DNA of 35,009 bases, from assembly GCA_945947725.1 (NCBI GenBank), contig CAMEYY010000004.1:1-35009 (forward strand), read 5' to 3'. The notes under the pieces were generated by a model that did no database searches, had not been told where the DNA came from, and worked only from the letters and a program-made list of their open reading frames with translations. The DNA comes from an uncultured Cytophagales bacterium (GTDB lineage Bacteria > Bacteroidota > Bacteroidia > Cytophagales > Amoebophilaceae). Within the stretch, counting starts at the first letter, position 1. Each line of letters begins with the position of its first letter. Below, piece by piece: positions 1 through 9,708 of the stretch. Made by a program: the position numbers and the translations under genes.

Positions 1-1
1 A

Positions 2-865
2 AAGAATTTTGATTTAAATGAGTTTAATAAATTTAAAAATAAGAATATAATATCTTCTACTTCTTCTTCTAATTCTAATTCTTCTACTACTTCTTCTAAT
101 TCTACTACTTCTTCTAATTCTTCTACTACTTCTTCTTCTAAGACTATTAATAATTCTTCTTCTAATTCTACTACTTCTTCTAAGTCTACTAATAAGACTA
201 CTACTAATTCTTCTACATCTCAAAAAACTGGTAATACAAATAGTGTAGATAATAGTAGTAATAGTAATAGTAATAGTAATAGTTCTAATGGTTCGTCTGC
301 TACTGTTGTTAATGATAATAAAAATGATGATAAAGTAGTTAAGAATATCATTCAAAATGATCAAAAACATTGTGTTGTAAAATTAGGTGATAATGTTTTT
401 GATCTAAATGTATTTTATGATCTTTATTCTTGGGTTTGGGAAAAGGCAACTGATAAAGATAATCTAGTTGATCCTCAGATTTTAACATTAAAAAGGGTAA
501 AAGATATCGTTTCTAAGGGTGGATTTGATTCTACTAGTCAAGATCAAAAACTATTAGAGAATGAAAAAAGATTCGGTCTTGACGAGAATGTTATTAAGGA
601 AGCAAAAGAGAATGAGTTGAGTGAATATAATTTTACAGCTTCAACTGAGACTGGGGGAAGAAACCAACAGTCTGATGGACGAAGTACAAAAGAATGTCCT
701 CTTTATAATGGTTTAGTAAAGTTTTTGCTTAAGGATAATGGTTGTGGTTTTAGTGAAGATATGTTCAAAGATGGAAAATTAATTAAAGAGTCTGCTACGT
801 TGGATAAAGAGGGTAACAATTCTAAATTGGATAGCTTGATTGAAAAATTGGCCTTGACTAAATAA
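2..865 (+). CDS. S/T/N-rich low-complexity protein, 5'-truncated by window edge; hypothetical, possibly surface or secreted
   Basis: The frame starting at position 2 is open without stops to TAA at 863-865. It reads ...NKNIISSTSSSNSNSSTTSSNSTTSSN...NSNSNSNSSNGSS...LGDNVFDLNVFYDLYSWVWEKA...SLIEKLALTK*. The ORF track reports only the last 82 aa (617..865) because there is no earlier ATG in the window. Confidence 0.75.
   Translation, partial: KNFDLNEFNKFKNKNIISSTSSSNSNSSTTSSNSTTSSNSSTTSSSKTINNSSSNSTTSSKSTNKTTTNSSTSQKTGNTNSVDNSSNSNSNSNSSNGSSATVVNDNKNDDKVVKNIIQNDQKHCVVKLGDNVFDLNVFYDLYSWVWEKATDKDNLVDPQILTLKRVKDIVSKGGFDSTSQDQKLLENEKRFGLDENVIKEAKENELSEYNFTASTETGGRNQQSDGRSTKECPLYNGLVKFLLKDNGCGFSEDMFKDGKLIKESATLDKEGNNSKLDSLIEKLALTK
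52..290 (+). repeat. Low-complexity TCT/ACT/AAT then AGT/AAT codon repeat encoding a Ser/Thr/Asn tract
   Basis: Visible codon-level repetition: a hexapeptide-like STTSSN unit (tct act act tct tct aat) recurs, followed by an (agt aat)n run near 250-280. The units are in-frame multiples of 3. Confidence 0.85.
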
Positions 866-946
866 ATTTAAAGTTGTTTTTCTTTTCTTTTTTCAAATAT
901 TTAAATCTTAATTTTTAAATTCTAAATTGTAACATCATCATCTTTA

Positions 947-1534
947 ATGTTTATAAATTTCCTTTTTAGTGCAGCAGCTGTAATAAATTCCAATGACGAT
1001 ATTCAGAAGCATTTAAAGAAGATCAATTACGATACATTTCGAGTTGAATTTGCGTATGAATATCACGAGGAAGGAACCGATACATTAAAAGGAGAACAAG
1101 GAACTTTATTTTTTTATAAAAACAAATACCGAATAAAATTTCACGATAGAGAAATCATATGCAACGGCACTACCTTATGGAATTTTGACACAAAAGAAAA
1201 TACTGTTACGATAATAAAAAAAATTGATGATGAAGATAATCCTCTTCTTTTGTTAACGAACTATAAAAAAAATTTTCATCCTCAAGAGTGTACAAAAAAA
1301 AATGATTTTTATATCATCACAATGTTTCCAAATCAAGATGAAGATAACAACGATGTAAAATATTTCGAGATACTATGCAATGATAATTTTATACATCAAC
1401 TAAATATTTTCAACGAGGACGGAAGTTGGATGGCTATACGTTTAATGAAATGGAATACGAAAATAAATTTTCCTAAAAACTTTTTCTTTTTTGATCCTAA
1501 AAAACAAAATTCCAAAGTTGTAAATCTAGATTGA
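947..1534 (+). CDS. lolA: LolA-like outer-membrane lipoprotein carrier protein
   Basis: Pattern FRVEFAYEYHEEGTDTLKGEQGTLFFYKNKYRIKFHDREIICNGTTLWNFDTKENTVTI resembles the Bacteroidota LolA-like family. Hydrophobic N-terminus. Confidence 0.7.
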   Translation: MFINFLFSAAAVINSNDDIQKHLKKINYDTFRVEFAYEYHEEGTDTLKGEQGTLFFYKNKYRIKFHDREIICNGTTLWNFDTKENTVTIIKKIDDEDNPLLLLTNYKKNFHPQECTKKNDFYIITMFPNQDEDNNDVKYFEILCNDNFIHQLNIFNEDGSWMAIRLMKWNTKINFPKNFFFFDPKKQNSKVVNLD

Positions 1535-1552
1535 GAATTTAGATAATACATA

Positions 1553-3580
1553 ATGTTATCATCCGAACTTCAAGTTAATGAGTCTGGTTTTATTTTAGAT
1601 AATGCGAATGATGATGAAGTAGTACGACATATTGAAAAGTTAGGTTTTATAAAAGGGACAAAGATAACGTTAGTTCAAAAATTACCTTTTGAAGATTTTT
1701 TTATTTTCGAAGTTTTAAATTGTCATGTTGCTTTAAAAAAAACAGAAGCGGAAAAAATTTTTATTTCTAAAACTCCTCCTATTTCAACACATTGTGGACA
1801 CTGTTCATGTTGTAAGTCTATATGTTTTGAAAAATCTCAAGATAAAAAGATAAATGTAGCCATCATTGGGAATCCTAGCTCAGGTAAAACTACCTTATTC
1901 AATATTCTCACGGGACATAATAAATATTCTGAAGGTCATAGTCATTCAGCGGTCGGGATTCAGAAAGGAAGGATAGAAAATTTTAATAACTACCAAATTG
2001 AAATCTTTGAAATTCCTAGCACTTACTCTTTACAAAATGTCGAATTAAAAAATATCGATGTTGTCGTTAATGTAGTAAATACCAATGCTCTTGAAAGAAA
2101 TTTATTTTTAACGACAGAGATACTTTCATTGGACAAGCCAGTGATTGTTGCGTTGAATATGTTTGATGAGTTTGAAAAACAAAAAAACTTTATCGACATT
2201 AAGAAATTATCTACCGAATTGCATTGTAAAGTTTTTCCTACAGCCTTCAAGTATAACCGAGGTACAAAAGAAATTTTAGACAACATAGTTATTTCTTACG
2301 AAACAGAGAAGGATCGTACGAGTTTTGATATTGACAAAGGCATTACAGCGGAACAAAAATTAAATTTCATTCAAGACCTTCTTTTTCGTTGTGATTTTAA
2401 AAAAAATGAAATTGTAAAGAAAAATAAGGTATCCCATATTTTCGATAAAATTGTCACGAATAAATTTTCGTGTTATATCGTCTTCGCGGTGATAATGTGT
2501 GTTTTTTTTGTTGTAACATTTTTCGTCGGGGAGTCTGGTATGGAATTTATAGATCCTCTTTTTGATTTTCTTACTTTTCATATTGAAAAGACATCACTAA
2601 GTCCAATATTGAAGTCTTTGATTGTTGACGGGATTTGTCCAGCGATATGTACGTTGTTAGCATTTCTTCCTCAGATGGTAGTTTTATTTTTTTTCATCTC
2701 TATAATTGAGGATTCGGGATATATGTCGCGAGTGGTTTTGGTTATGGATAAAATCATTGGGAAATTTGGCTTACATGGAAAATCTTTATTGTCGATAGTT
2801 GCGGGGTTTGGTTGTAATGTGCCTGGGATTTTAGCGGCGCGGAATATAGAAAATAGGAAATCGAGATTGATAACAATTTTGACGGCTTCGTTTGTAAGTT
2901 GTTCAGGTCTTATACCTGTTTACACTTATATTATCAACTATTCTTTTCCAGAGAAGTACAAGTATTTAATTCTTGTTGGAATATACGTATTTACGTTAGT
3001 GGTGATGTTGTGTGTTTCTTCGATATTAAATTTTTTCATTAAAGGAGAAAAGCAAAAGAATTTTGTAATGGATTTACATCCTTATCGTTTACCATCTTTT
3101 TTATTGATATTAAAAAATTCATTTCATAAGGGAATAGAGTGTTTTAAGAATATAATGACGACGGTGATGTTTACGAGTTGTATAGTTTGGTGTTTGAGTT
3201 ATTTTCCTCGTCAAGATAATGTTCCCTTTCAAGAGAAGATATCGAATAGTTATATAGCTGAGATAGGAAAAACAGTGGAGCCGATATTTAAGGTTCAGAA
3301 TTTTGATTGGAAGATGAATTCAGCGTTGATTATAGGAATTTCACATAAGGAATTAATAGTTTCTTCATTGAGTGTATTGAATAAAGGCGAGGAGAAGATA
3401 AAGCCAGAGGTAGCGTTACCTTTTTTGATTTTTATTGCGTTGTATTGTCCATGTATAACGACGTTAATAGTCTTAGCGAAGGAATTGAGTTTTTTTTGGG
3501 CGTTATTCACATTTTTATATACGACGGGGTTAGCGTGGATTTTTTCAGCATTAGCAGCGTGGGGTCTGTCTCTATTCTAA
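1553..3580 (+). CDS. feoB: Fused FeoA-FeoB ferrous iron transport protein
   Basis: N-terminal FeoA-like SH3 domain, then a Cys-rich linker CGHCSCCKSIC, a GTPase P-loop GNPSSGKTTLFN, NMFD (G4), and FeoB membrane motifs EDSGYMSRVVLVMDKIIGKFGLHGKS and GFGCNVPGILAARNIENRKSRLITIL. Confidence 0.9.
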   Translation: MLSSELQVNESGFILDNANDDEVVRHIEKLGFIKGTKITLVQKLPFEDFFIFEVLNCHVALKKTEAEKIFISKTPPISTHCGHCSCCKSICFEKSQDKKINVAIIGNPSSGKTTLFNILTGHNKYSEGHSHSAVGIQKGRIENFNNYQIEIFEIPSTYSLQNVELKNIDVVVNVVNTNALERNLFLTTEILSLDKPVIVALNMFDEFEKQKNFIDIKKLSTELHCKVFPTAFKYNRGTKEILDNIVISYETEKDRTSFDIDKGITAEQKLNFIQDLLFRCDFKKNEIVKKNKVSHIFDKIVTNKFSCYIVFAVIMCVFFVVTFFVGESGMEFIDPLFDFLTFHIEKTSLSPILKSLIVDGICPAICTLLAFLPQMVVLFFFISIIEDSGYMSRVVLVMDKIIGKFGLHGKSLLSIVAGFGCNVPGILAARNIENRKSRLITILTASFVSCSGLIPVYTYIINYSFPEKYKYLILVGIYVFTLVVMLCVSSILNFFIKGEKQKNFVMDLHPYRLPSFLLILKNSFHKGIECFKNIMTTVMFTSCIVWCLSYFPRQDNVPFQEKISNSYIAEIGKTVEPIFKVQNFDWKMNSALIIGISHKELIVSSLSVLNKGEEKIKPEVALPFLIFIALYCPCITTLIVLAKELSFFWALFTFLYTTGLAWIFSALAAWGLSLF

Positions 3581-3667
3581 AGATTCTTAAAAACAATAAT
3601 TTGAAATATAAACTTGGTTATAAAAGAGTATATCTTTATCATCTATTATTGGTGAACATATTGCGGT

Positions 3668-4099
3668 ATGGCAAAAGCTATTACAGGATATTTGAAATTA
3701 CAAATCAAAGGAGGATCAGCTAATCCAGGCCCCCCAATCGCACCTGCTTTAGGTAGTAAGGGATTGAGCCAACATATGATGGATTTTTGTAAGAAATTTA
3801 ACGAACAAACGAAAGATAAAGTTGGTCAGTTGTTACCTGTCATTATAACTATTTATGATGATAAGTCTATCGATTTTGTTGTTAAAAGTGAGCCTGCTTC
3901 AGTTTCTATTTTGAAAGCTTTGAATGTACAAAAAGGTTCGTCTGTCCCTAACCAAAATAAAATCGGAACTCTCTCTAAAGATTCTTTGAGAAAGATTGCT
4001 GAAAATAAGATGAAGGACTTGAATGCTTTTACCATTGAACAAGCTGAAAAAATTATAGCTGGAACGGCTAAGAGTATGGGAGTTTTGATTGAAAAATAA
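3668..4099 (+). CDS. rplK: 50S ribosomal protein L11
   Basis: MAKAITGYLKLQIKGGSANPGPPIAPALGSKG... with the L11 C-terminal domain. Confidence 0.97.
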   Translation: MAKAITGYLKLQIKGGSANPGPPIAPALGSKGLSQHMMDFCKKFNEQTKDKVGQLLPVIITIYDDKSIDFVVKSEPASVSILKALNVQKGSSVPNQNKIGTLSKDSLRKIAENKMKDLNAFTIEQAEKIIAGTAKSMGVLIEK

Positions 4100-4145
4100 T
4101 TGTATTGTTTATTTACCACTATAGTGGGAGCAAAATATTAAAGAA

Positions 4146-4832
4146 ATGCGTAAGTTAACTAAAAATCAGAAAAAAGTTGCAGGTCTATACGATCTGAAAC
4201 AAAAATATAAAATCGACGAGGCTGTCGAAATGGTGAAAAATTTAACATTTACCAAATTCGATGCATCTATTGATATCGCCGTACATTTGAATGTTGATCC
4301 TAAAAAAGCAGATCAGATGTTGAGAGGTACTGTTGTTTTACCAAACGGAACAGGAAAGGTGAAAAAAGTGTTGGTATTGTGTTCTGGAGATAAAATCCAG
4401 GAAGCTCTTGATGCTGGTGCTGATTTTGCTGGAAATGATGATTATATCAAGAAAGTTCAAGATGGATGGTTTGATTTCGATGTGATTGTTACCATGCCTG
4501 CCATGATGGCGAAAGTTGGTAAGTTAGGAAAAATTTTAGGTCCTAAAGGTTTAATGCCAAATCCTAAATCTGGAACTATTACTACCGATGTTGCTAAAGC
4601 TGTGAAGGATATTAAGTTGGGAAAAATCGAATATCGTGTCGATAAATTTGGGGTTATTCATAATAGCGTTGGTAGAGTTTCTTTTGAAAATAAAAAACTC
4701 GTTGAAAACGTTAAAGAATTAATGTCTACTTTGATAAAAGCAAAACCTGCTTCTGTTAAAGGAGTTTATGTTAAAAGTATTAGCTTGTCAAGCACGATGA
4801 GTAAAGGTGTTTTTGTTTCTCATGATATGTAA
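4146..4832 (+). CDS. rplA: 50S ribosomal protein L1
   Basis: Contains [30 protein letters not shown], diagnostic for L1. Confidence 0.97.
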   Translation: MRKLTKNQKKVAGLYDLKQKYKIDEAVEMVKNLTFTKFDASIDIAVHLNVDPKKADQMLRGTVVLPNGTGKVKKVLVLCSGDKIQEALDAGADFAGNDDYIKKVQDGWFDFDVIVTMPAMMAKVGKLGKILGPKGLMPNPKSGTITTDVAKAVKDIKLGKIEYRVDKFGVIHNSVGRVSFENKKLVENVKELMSTLIKAKPASVKGVYVKSISLSSTMSKGVFVSHDM

Positions 4833-4852
4833 TTTTTTAAAAGTTTTGAATT

Positions 4853-5395
4853 ATGAATTTTGATAAGAAAAAAGCTGTTGTTGATTATTTGATTGAGAAA
4901 ATTTCGACTAATAATTGTTTTTACATCATCGATGCTAGCGAATTGTCTGTCCCCGATGTTGATAAATTAAGAAGAAATTGTTTTGAAGCTAATGTAAATT
5001 ATAAGGTTGCTAAAAATTCTTTGATTAATATCGCTTTGAATCAAGTCTTTGGTAATAAAGCTATTAAAGATTTTGATTCTATCGAACAATCTTCTTTACA
5101 TGGTTTTTCCGGAATCTTGTTTGCTGGTGATGCTTTTAATGCTCCTGCTAAGATTATTGAAAAATTCCGTAAAGACACTAACAACGAAAAACCTGTCTTA
5201 AAATGTGCTTACGTTGATGGTGAGTTATTCTTCGGTAATGATAAAATTAAAGAATTAAGTTCCTTGAAGTCAAAGAACGAACTTATCGCCGATATTATTG
5301 CCTTGCTGCAATCGCCTGTTAAAAATGTTGTTTCTGGCTTGGAAAGCGGAAAAAATAAATTGTGCGGTGTTTTGAAAACTTTGTCTGAAAAGTAG
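4853..5395 (+). CDS. rplJ: 50S ribosomal protein L10
   Basis: Position between rplA and rplL; L10 pattern DKLRRNCFEANVNYKVAKNSLINIAL...GFSGILFAGDAFNAPAKIIEKF. Confidence 0.93.
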   Translation: MNFDKKKAVVDYLIEKISTNNCFYIIDASELSVPDVDKLRRNCFEANVNYKVAKNSLINIALNQVFGNKAIKDFDSIEQSSLHGFSGILFAGDAFNAPAKIIEKFRKDTNNEKPVLKCAYVDGELFFGNDKIKELSSLKSKNELIADIIALLQSPVKNVVSGLESGKNKLCGVLKTLSEK

Positions 5396-5439
5396 TTTTT
5401 GGTTTTGTTTATTTTGAATTATTGTAAATATTTTTTGTT

Positions 5440-5811
5440 ATGGAAATAAAAGAAATAGCTGAACAGTTAGTGAATTTAACTGTTAAAGAAGTCAATGAAT
5501 TGGCTAAAATTTTGAAAGATGAATACGGTATTGAACCTGCCGCTGCTGCTCCTGTTATGGTTGCTGGTGGTAACGCTGGTGCTGCTGCCGCTGAAGAAAA
5601 ATCTTCTTTTAATGTTATTTTGAAATCTGCCGGTGCTTCTAAATTAGGTGTTGTAAAACTCTTAAAAGACTTATTAGGTGTCGGTTTGAAAGAAGCTAAA
5701 GATCTTGCTGATGCTGCTCCTAAAGCAATAAAAGAAAACGTTAGTAAGGCTGATGCTGAAAATTTGAAAAAACAACTTGAAGAAGCTGGTGCTGAAGTTG
5801 AATTGAAATAA
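5440..5811 (+). CDS. rplL: 50S ribosomal protein L7/L12
   Basis: Ala-rich hinge and C-terminal domain [52 protein letters not shown]. Confidence 0.97.
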   Translation: MEIKEIAEQLVNLTVKEVNELAKILKDEYGIEPAAAAPVMVAGGNAGAAAAEEKSSFNVILKSAGASKLGVVKLLKDLLGVGLKEAKDLADAAPKAIKENVSKADAENLKKQLEEAGAEVELK

Positions 5812-6067
5812 TCTTTCTTCTTAAAAATATCTTTTTATCTATATTTATTTTTTCTAAACTTATCTCTCTGTTTTCATAAATTCCTCATCACTGTGATATT
5901 ATCGATATCCTAATTTTTTACATTTTAAAAATATTCAATCCTTATTTTACTCATCTCAATAAAATCCATCACTAATACAAAAAACTCTTATCACATCAAA
6001 TCATTAGGAAAAATATTTCAGTATTTTATTTTGGTAAATAAAATAGTATAAAACAGAGTTTAGAAAT

Positions 6068-8245
6068 ATGAGTAAGTTTTTGGTTATCGTCGAGTCGCCT
6101 GCAAAAGCAAAAACTATAAAAAAATTTTTAACTTCGGATTATAACGTTACATCGTCACAAGGGCATATCAGAGATTTGCCTGCAAAAGAATTGTCTGTCG
6201 ATGTTGAACACGATTTCGCACCTACTTATGTCGTCAATAGCGATAAAAAAAAATTGGTTAACGAATTAAAGGTTTTAGCTAAAGATGCGGAAATCGTCTA
6301 TCTTGCAAGCGATGATGATCGTGAAGGTGAAGCTATATCTTGGCATTTGAAAGAAACTTTAAAACTCTCTGATGATAAGATAAAAAGAATTGTCTTCCAC
6401 GAAATCACCTCGAAAGCCATCTTGAATGCTATCAAAAACCCTAGAACTATAAACGAAAACCTCGTTAACTCTCAACAAGCTCGTAGAATCCTTGACCGTC
6501 TCGTCGGATATGAACTCTCTCCTGTTCTATGGAAAAAAATAAAATCTGGATTGTCTGCTGGACGTGTACAATCTGTCGCCGTAAAAATGATCGTCGATAA
6601 AGAACGAACAATACAAAAATTTGAAAGCACTGGTTCTTTCAAAGTCAATGCTTCTTTTTTGACAACGAAAAATGAACAGATTACTGCTGAGCTGAAAAAA
6701 AATATCGATACTTTTGATAACACTAAACAAGCTATCGACGATTTCGCAAAAGCAACATTCACTGTCACTGATATCGAAAAGAAAAAAGCTACAAAAACTC
6801 CACAACCTCCTTTTACCACGTCAACGTTACAACAGGAAGCTAGCCAACAACTGGGATTTAACGTTAGTCAGACAATGGTTTTGGCACAACATCTTTACGA
6901 AAACGGAAAAATTTCTTACATGAGAACAGACTCCGTAATTCTTTCTGATGATGCTTTAGAACAAGCTAAAGACGTAATCTTGAATGATTTTGGTGAAAAA
7001 TATTTCGAACAAAGAAAATTTAAAACAAAATCTAAAAACGCTCAAGAAGCTCACGAAGCTATAAGACCAACTAATTTCTCTGATGTTCAAGTTAGTGATG
7101 ATGTTAATGAACAAAAATTATACAACTTGATTCGACGTAGAGCTTTAGCTTCACAGATGTCTGATGCACAACTCGATAGAACAACGGTGACTATCAACAA
7201 TAACATAAGCAAAAATAATGTCTTTGTTGTTAAAGGTTCTGTTATCACTTTCGATGGGTTTTTAAAAATTTATAAAAACAGTGACGAGGAAAATGACGAA
7301 GATAACTTTATCCCTGAAATGTCCAAAGATGAAATCTTAACTTTACAAGAAATAAATGCTAAGGAAAGATTTTCACGTGGTCCTGCAAGATTCAATGAAG
7401 CTTCTCTTGTCAAAGAATTGGAAGAACAAGGTATCGGACGTCCTTCAACTTACGCACCTATTATCAGCACGATACAAAAACGTGGATATGTCGTCGAAAG
7501 ATCTGAGATGGGGAAGATGATAGATTGTCGAACTTTAAAATTAGAAAATGGAGAGATTGTGGAAGGGGTCGTTCAAGAAAGAAGTGGTTCTCAGAAAAAT
7601 AAATTATTTCCTACCGATATCGCAATGATCGTCAATGACTTCTTGGAAGAATTTTTCCCTGAAATTACAAATTACGGTTTCACTGCTGATGTGGAAAATC
7701 AACTCGACATGATCGCTGAAGGTAAAGACGATTGGATTAAAATGTTACATAAATTTCATGATAAATTTGCTAAACAGATTGTCATTACATCAGGAAAAGA
7801 TCAACCTAAAGTCTCTAAAACACGTCTTCTTGGAAATGATCCAGTAACGAATAAACCTATCTACACTCGAATTACTCATTTTGGTTCTGTGATACAATTA
7901 GGAGATAAAACGGAAACAGAAAATCCTAAATATGTCAATCTTTTAAAAACACAAAACATGGAGACGATAACATTGGAAGAAGCTTTACAATTACTTTCTT
8001 TCCCAAAAAAAATAGGTGTTCATAATGATCTCGATATCATTGTAAATATTGGCGCTTATGGACCTTATATAAAATGGAATTCCCCCCATGCATCTTTACC
8101 TCCTGATTGTGATATCTTTAATGTGCCTCTCGAAATAGCGATACAATCTATCGAAAAAAGGATAGCCTACGATGAAAAGAAAAAAGCACAAGCTAAACCT
8201 GACGAGACAAAAGTTGAAAAGAAAAAAAATAAAAGTAAAAAATGA
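6068..8245 (+). CDS. topA: DNA topoisomerase I
   Basis: MSKFLVIVESPAKAKTIKKFL; TOPRIM DDDREGEAISWH; active-site region GKISYMRTDSV; Lys-rich C-terminus. Confidence 0.96.
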   Translation: MSKFLVIVESPAKAKTIKKFLTSDYNVTSSQGHIRDLPAKELSVDVEHDFAPTYVVNSDKKKLVNELKVLAKDAEIVYLASDDDREGEAISWHLKETLKLSDDKIKRIVFHEITSKAILNAIKNPRTINENLVNSQQARRILDRLVGYELSPVLWKKIKSGLSAGRVQSVAVKMIVDKERTIQKFESTGSFKVNASFLTTKNEQITAELKKNIDTFDNTKQAIDDFAKATFTVTDIEKKKATKTPQPPFTTSTLQQEASQQLGFNVSQTMVLAQHLYENGKISYMRTDSVILSDDALEQAKDVILNDFGEKYFEQRKFKTKSKNAQEAHEAIRPTNFSDVQVSDDVNEQKLYNLIRRRALASQMSDAQLDRTTVTINNNISKNNVFVVKGSVITFDGFLKIYKNSDEENDEDNFIPEMSKDEILTLQEINAKERFSRGPARFNEASLVKELEEQGIGRPSTYAPIISTIQKRGYVVERSEMGKMIDCRTLKLENGEIVEGVVQERSGSQKNKLFPTDIAMIVNDFLEEFFPEITNYGFTADVENQLDMIAEGKDDWIKMLHKFHDKFAKQIVITSGKDQPKVSKTRLLGNDPVTNKPIYTRITHFGSVIQLGDKTETENPKYVNLLKTQNMETITLEEALQLLSFPKKIGVHNDLDIIVNIGAYGPYIKWNSPHASLPPDCDIFNVPLEIAIQSIEKRIAYDEKKKAQAKPDETKVEKKKNKSKK

Positions 8246-9708
8246 AAACTTTACGAGATTTTATTCCTACAAATCTCATTTCCACATTTTCAGGTGATTT
8301 AGGATACTTTATCGATGAGATAGAAACAAATTCTAAAAAAATAAAAACACAAAATACATTATTCGTTGCATTGCACGGAGTCTCTGTTAATGGAGAAGAT
8401 TTTATTCCTGAAGCTATTCAAAATGGAGCACACGCTGTCGTCGTCGATAAAAATTTTAATTTTGAAAAATATAAAACTACCAATGTCGTCTTCGTTAAGA
8501 TTTTTGATCTCAAAAAAAACTTTGGAACGATAATAAGTAATTTTTTCGATAACCCGACACAAAAACTTAAAATCATCGCTGTAACAGGAACATGTGGAAA
8601 AACGAGTGTAGCTTCTTTAGGACAACAACTTTTCAATTTACTAGGTAAAAAGTCTGGATTAATTTCTACTGTATATATCGACGATGGAGTCAAAAAGATA
8701 AAAGCAGAGATGACAACGCCCGGTACTTTGATTTTACAAAAACATTTTGCCGAGATGGTGAAAAATAATTTGGAATTTTGTTTTATAGAAGCAAGTTCGC
8801 ATGCTCTCGATCAAGGACGTCTCGACGGTACAAAAATCTGCGGAGCTATCTTTACCAATGCATCTAATAATGAACATTTAGATTACCATAAAACTTTTGA
8901 AAACTACCTTGAGGCTAAGAAAAAACTTTTTATCAACCTCGCACCAGACGCTGTAGCTATTTTTAATGCTGACGATGTCAAAGGTCCTTTTATGATCGAT
9001 TCGTGCAAGGCAAAAACTTTTTCTTTTGGAGTAAAATCTCAAGCGGACTTCTCTTGTCTTTACGAAAATAAATTCGAAGGTATCAATATCTCTTTTGATA
9101 AAAAAAATTTTATCCAGATGAAGCTCTTAGGTCTATGTAATGTGTACAATATCTTAGCTATTTACTCTATAACCAAGGCTTTGAATGTAGCTGAACAAAA
9201 AAAAATAGAAGAAGCTTTATTACTTATCGAACCTGTTACTGGAAGATTTCAAACTTTTAGATATCAAGGGAAAAATATCATCATCGACTATGCTCATAAA
9301 CCTGGGGCGGTAAAATCTATCTTGAGTGATATAAAATCTTTTTGTAAAGGTGAAATTACTACTGTATTAGGATGCGGAGGAAACCGTGATACTTCAAAAA
9401 GACCTATCATGACCGAGATGGCATGTGAATATTCTGATAAAGTTGTCATCACTTCTGATAATATCCGAAAAGAAGATTTTAAAAATATTGTTTACGATAT
9501 GGTTAAAGATTTATCTGAGACGAATTTTCGAAAGAGCTCAATAATTTTTGACCGTAAAGCTGCAATCACTTTCGCTGTAAACAATGCTAAAGAAGGAGAT
9601 TTTATTGTAATACTGGGGAAAGGACATGAAGATTATCAGATTATTGATGACAAAATTTTTAGTTTAAGTGATATAGAGATTGTTAAAAATTTAATCAAAG
9701 ATGTTTAG
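8242..9708 (+). CDS. murE: UDP-N-acetylmuramoyl-tripeptide synthetase (Mur ligase MurE)
   Basis: Mur ligase P-loop VTGTCGKTS, NASNNEHLDYHKTFENYLEAKKKLF, DYAHKPGAV, GCGGNRDTSKRPIMTEMA. Overlaps the topA stop (ATGA). Confidence 0.94.
   Translation: MKTLRDFIPTNLISTFSGDLGYFIDEIETNSKKIKTQNTLFVALHGVSVNGEDFIPEAIQNGAHAVVVDKNFNFEKYKTTNVVFVKIFDLKKNFGTIISNFFDNPTQKLKIIAVTGTCGKTSVASLGQQLFNLLGKKSGLISTVYIDDGVKKIKAEMTTPGTLILQKHFAEMVKNNLEFCFIEASSHALDQGRLDGTKICGAIFTNASNNEHLDYHKTFENYLEAKKKLFINLAPDAVAIFNADDVKGPFMIDSCKAKTFSFGVKSQADFSCLYENKFEGINISFDKKNFIQMKLLGLCNVYNILAIYSITKALNVAEQKKIEEALLLIEPVTGRFQTFRYQGKNIIIDYAHKPGAVKSILSDIKSFCKGEITTVLGCGGNRDTSKRPIMTEMACEYSDKVVITSDNIRKEDFKNIVYDMVKDLSETNFRKSSIIFDRKAAITFAVNNAKEGDFIVILGKGHEDYQIIDDKIFSLSDIEIVKNLIKDV

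Noticed and set aside
52-290. Possible CRISPR-like or satellite array
   Set aside because: No regular direct repeats with unique spacers; it is a codon-level low-complexity tract in an open reading frame.
14-370. 118-aa minus-strand ORF rich in R/S/I
   Set aside because: It is the reverse complement of an in-frame low-complexity Ser/Thr/Asn repeat on the plus strand; the plus frame is open through to 865 and continues into non-repetitive protein.
3445-3723. 92-aa plus-strand ORF spanning the feoB end and rplK start
   Set aside because: Overlaps two confident genes in another frame and has no family features.
6472-6819. Minus-strand ORFs inside topA (115 and 92 aa)
   Set aside because: Two overlapping antisense frames within a clear topoisomerase gene; typical shadow ORFs.
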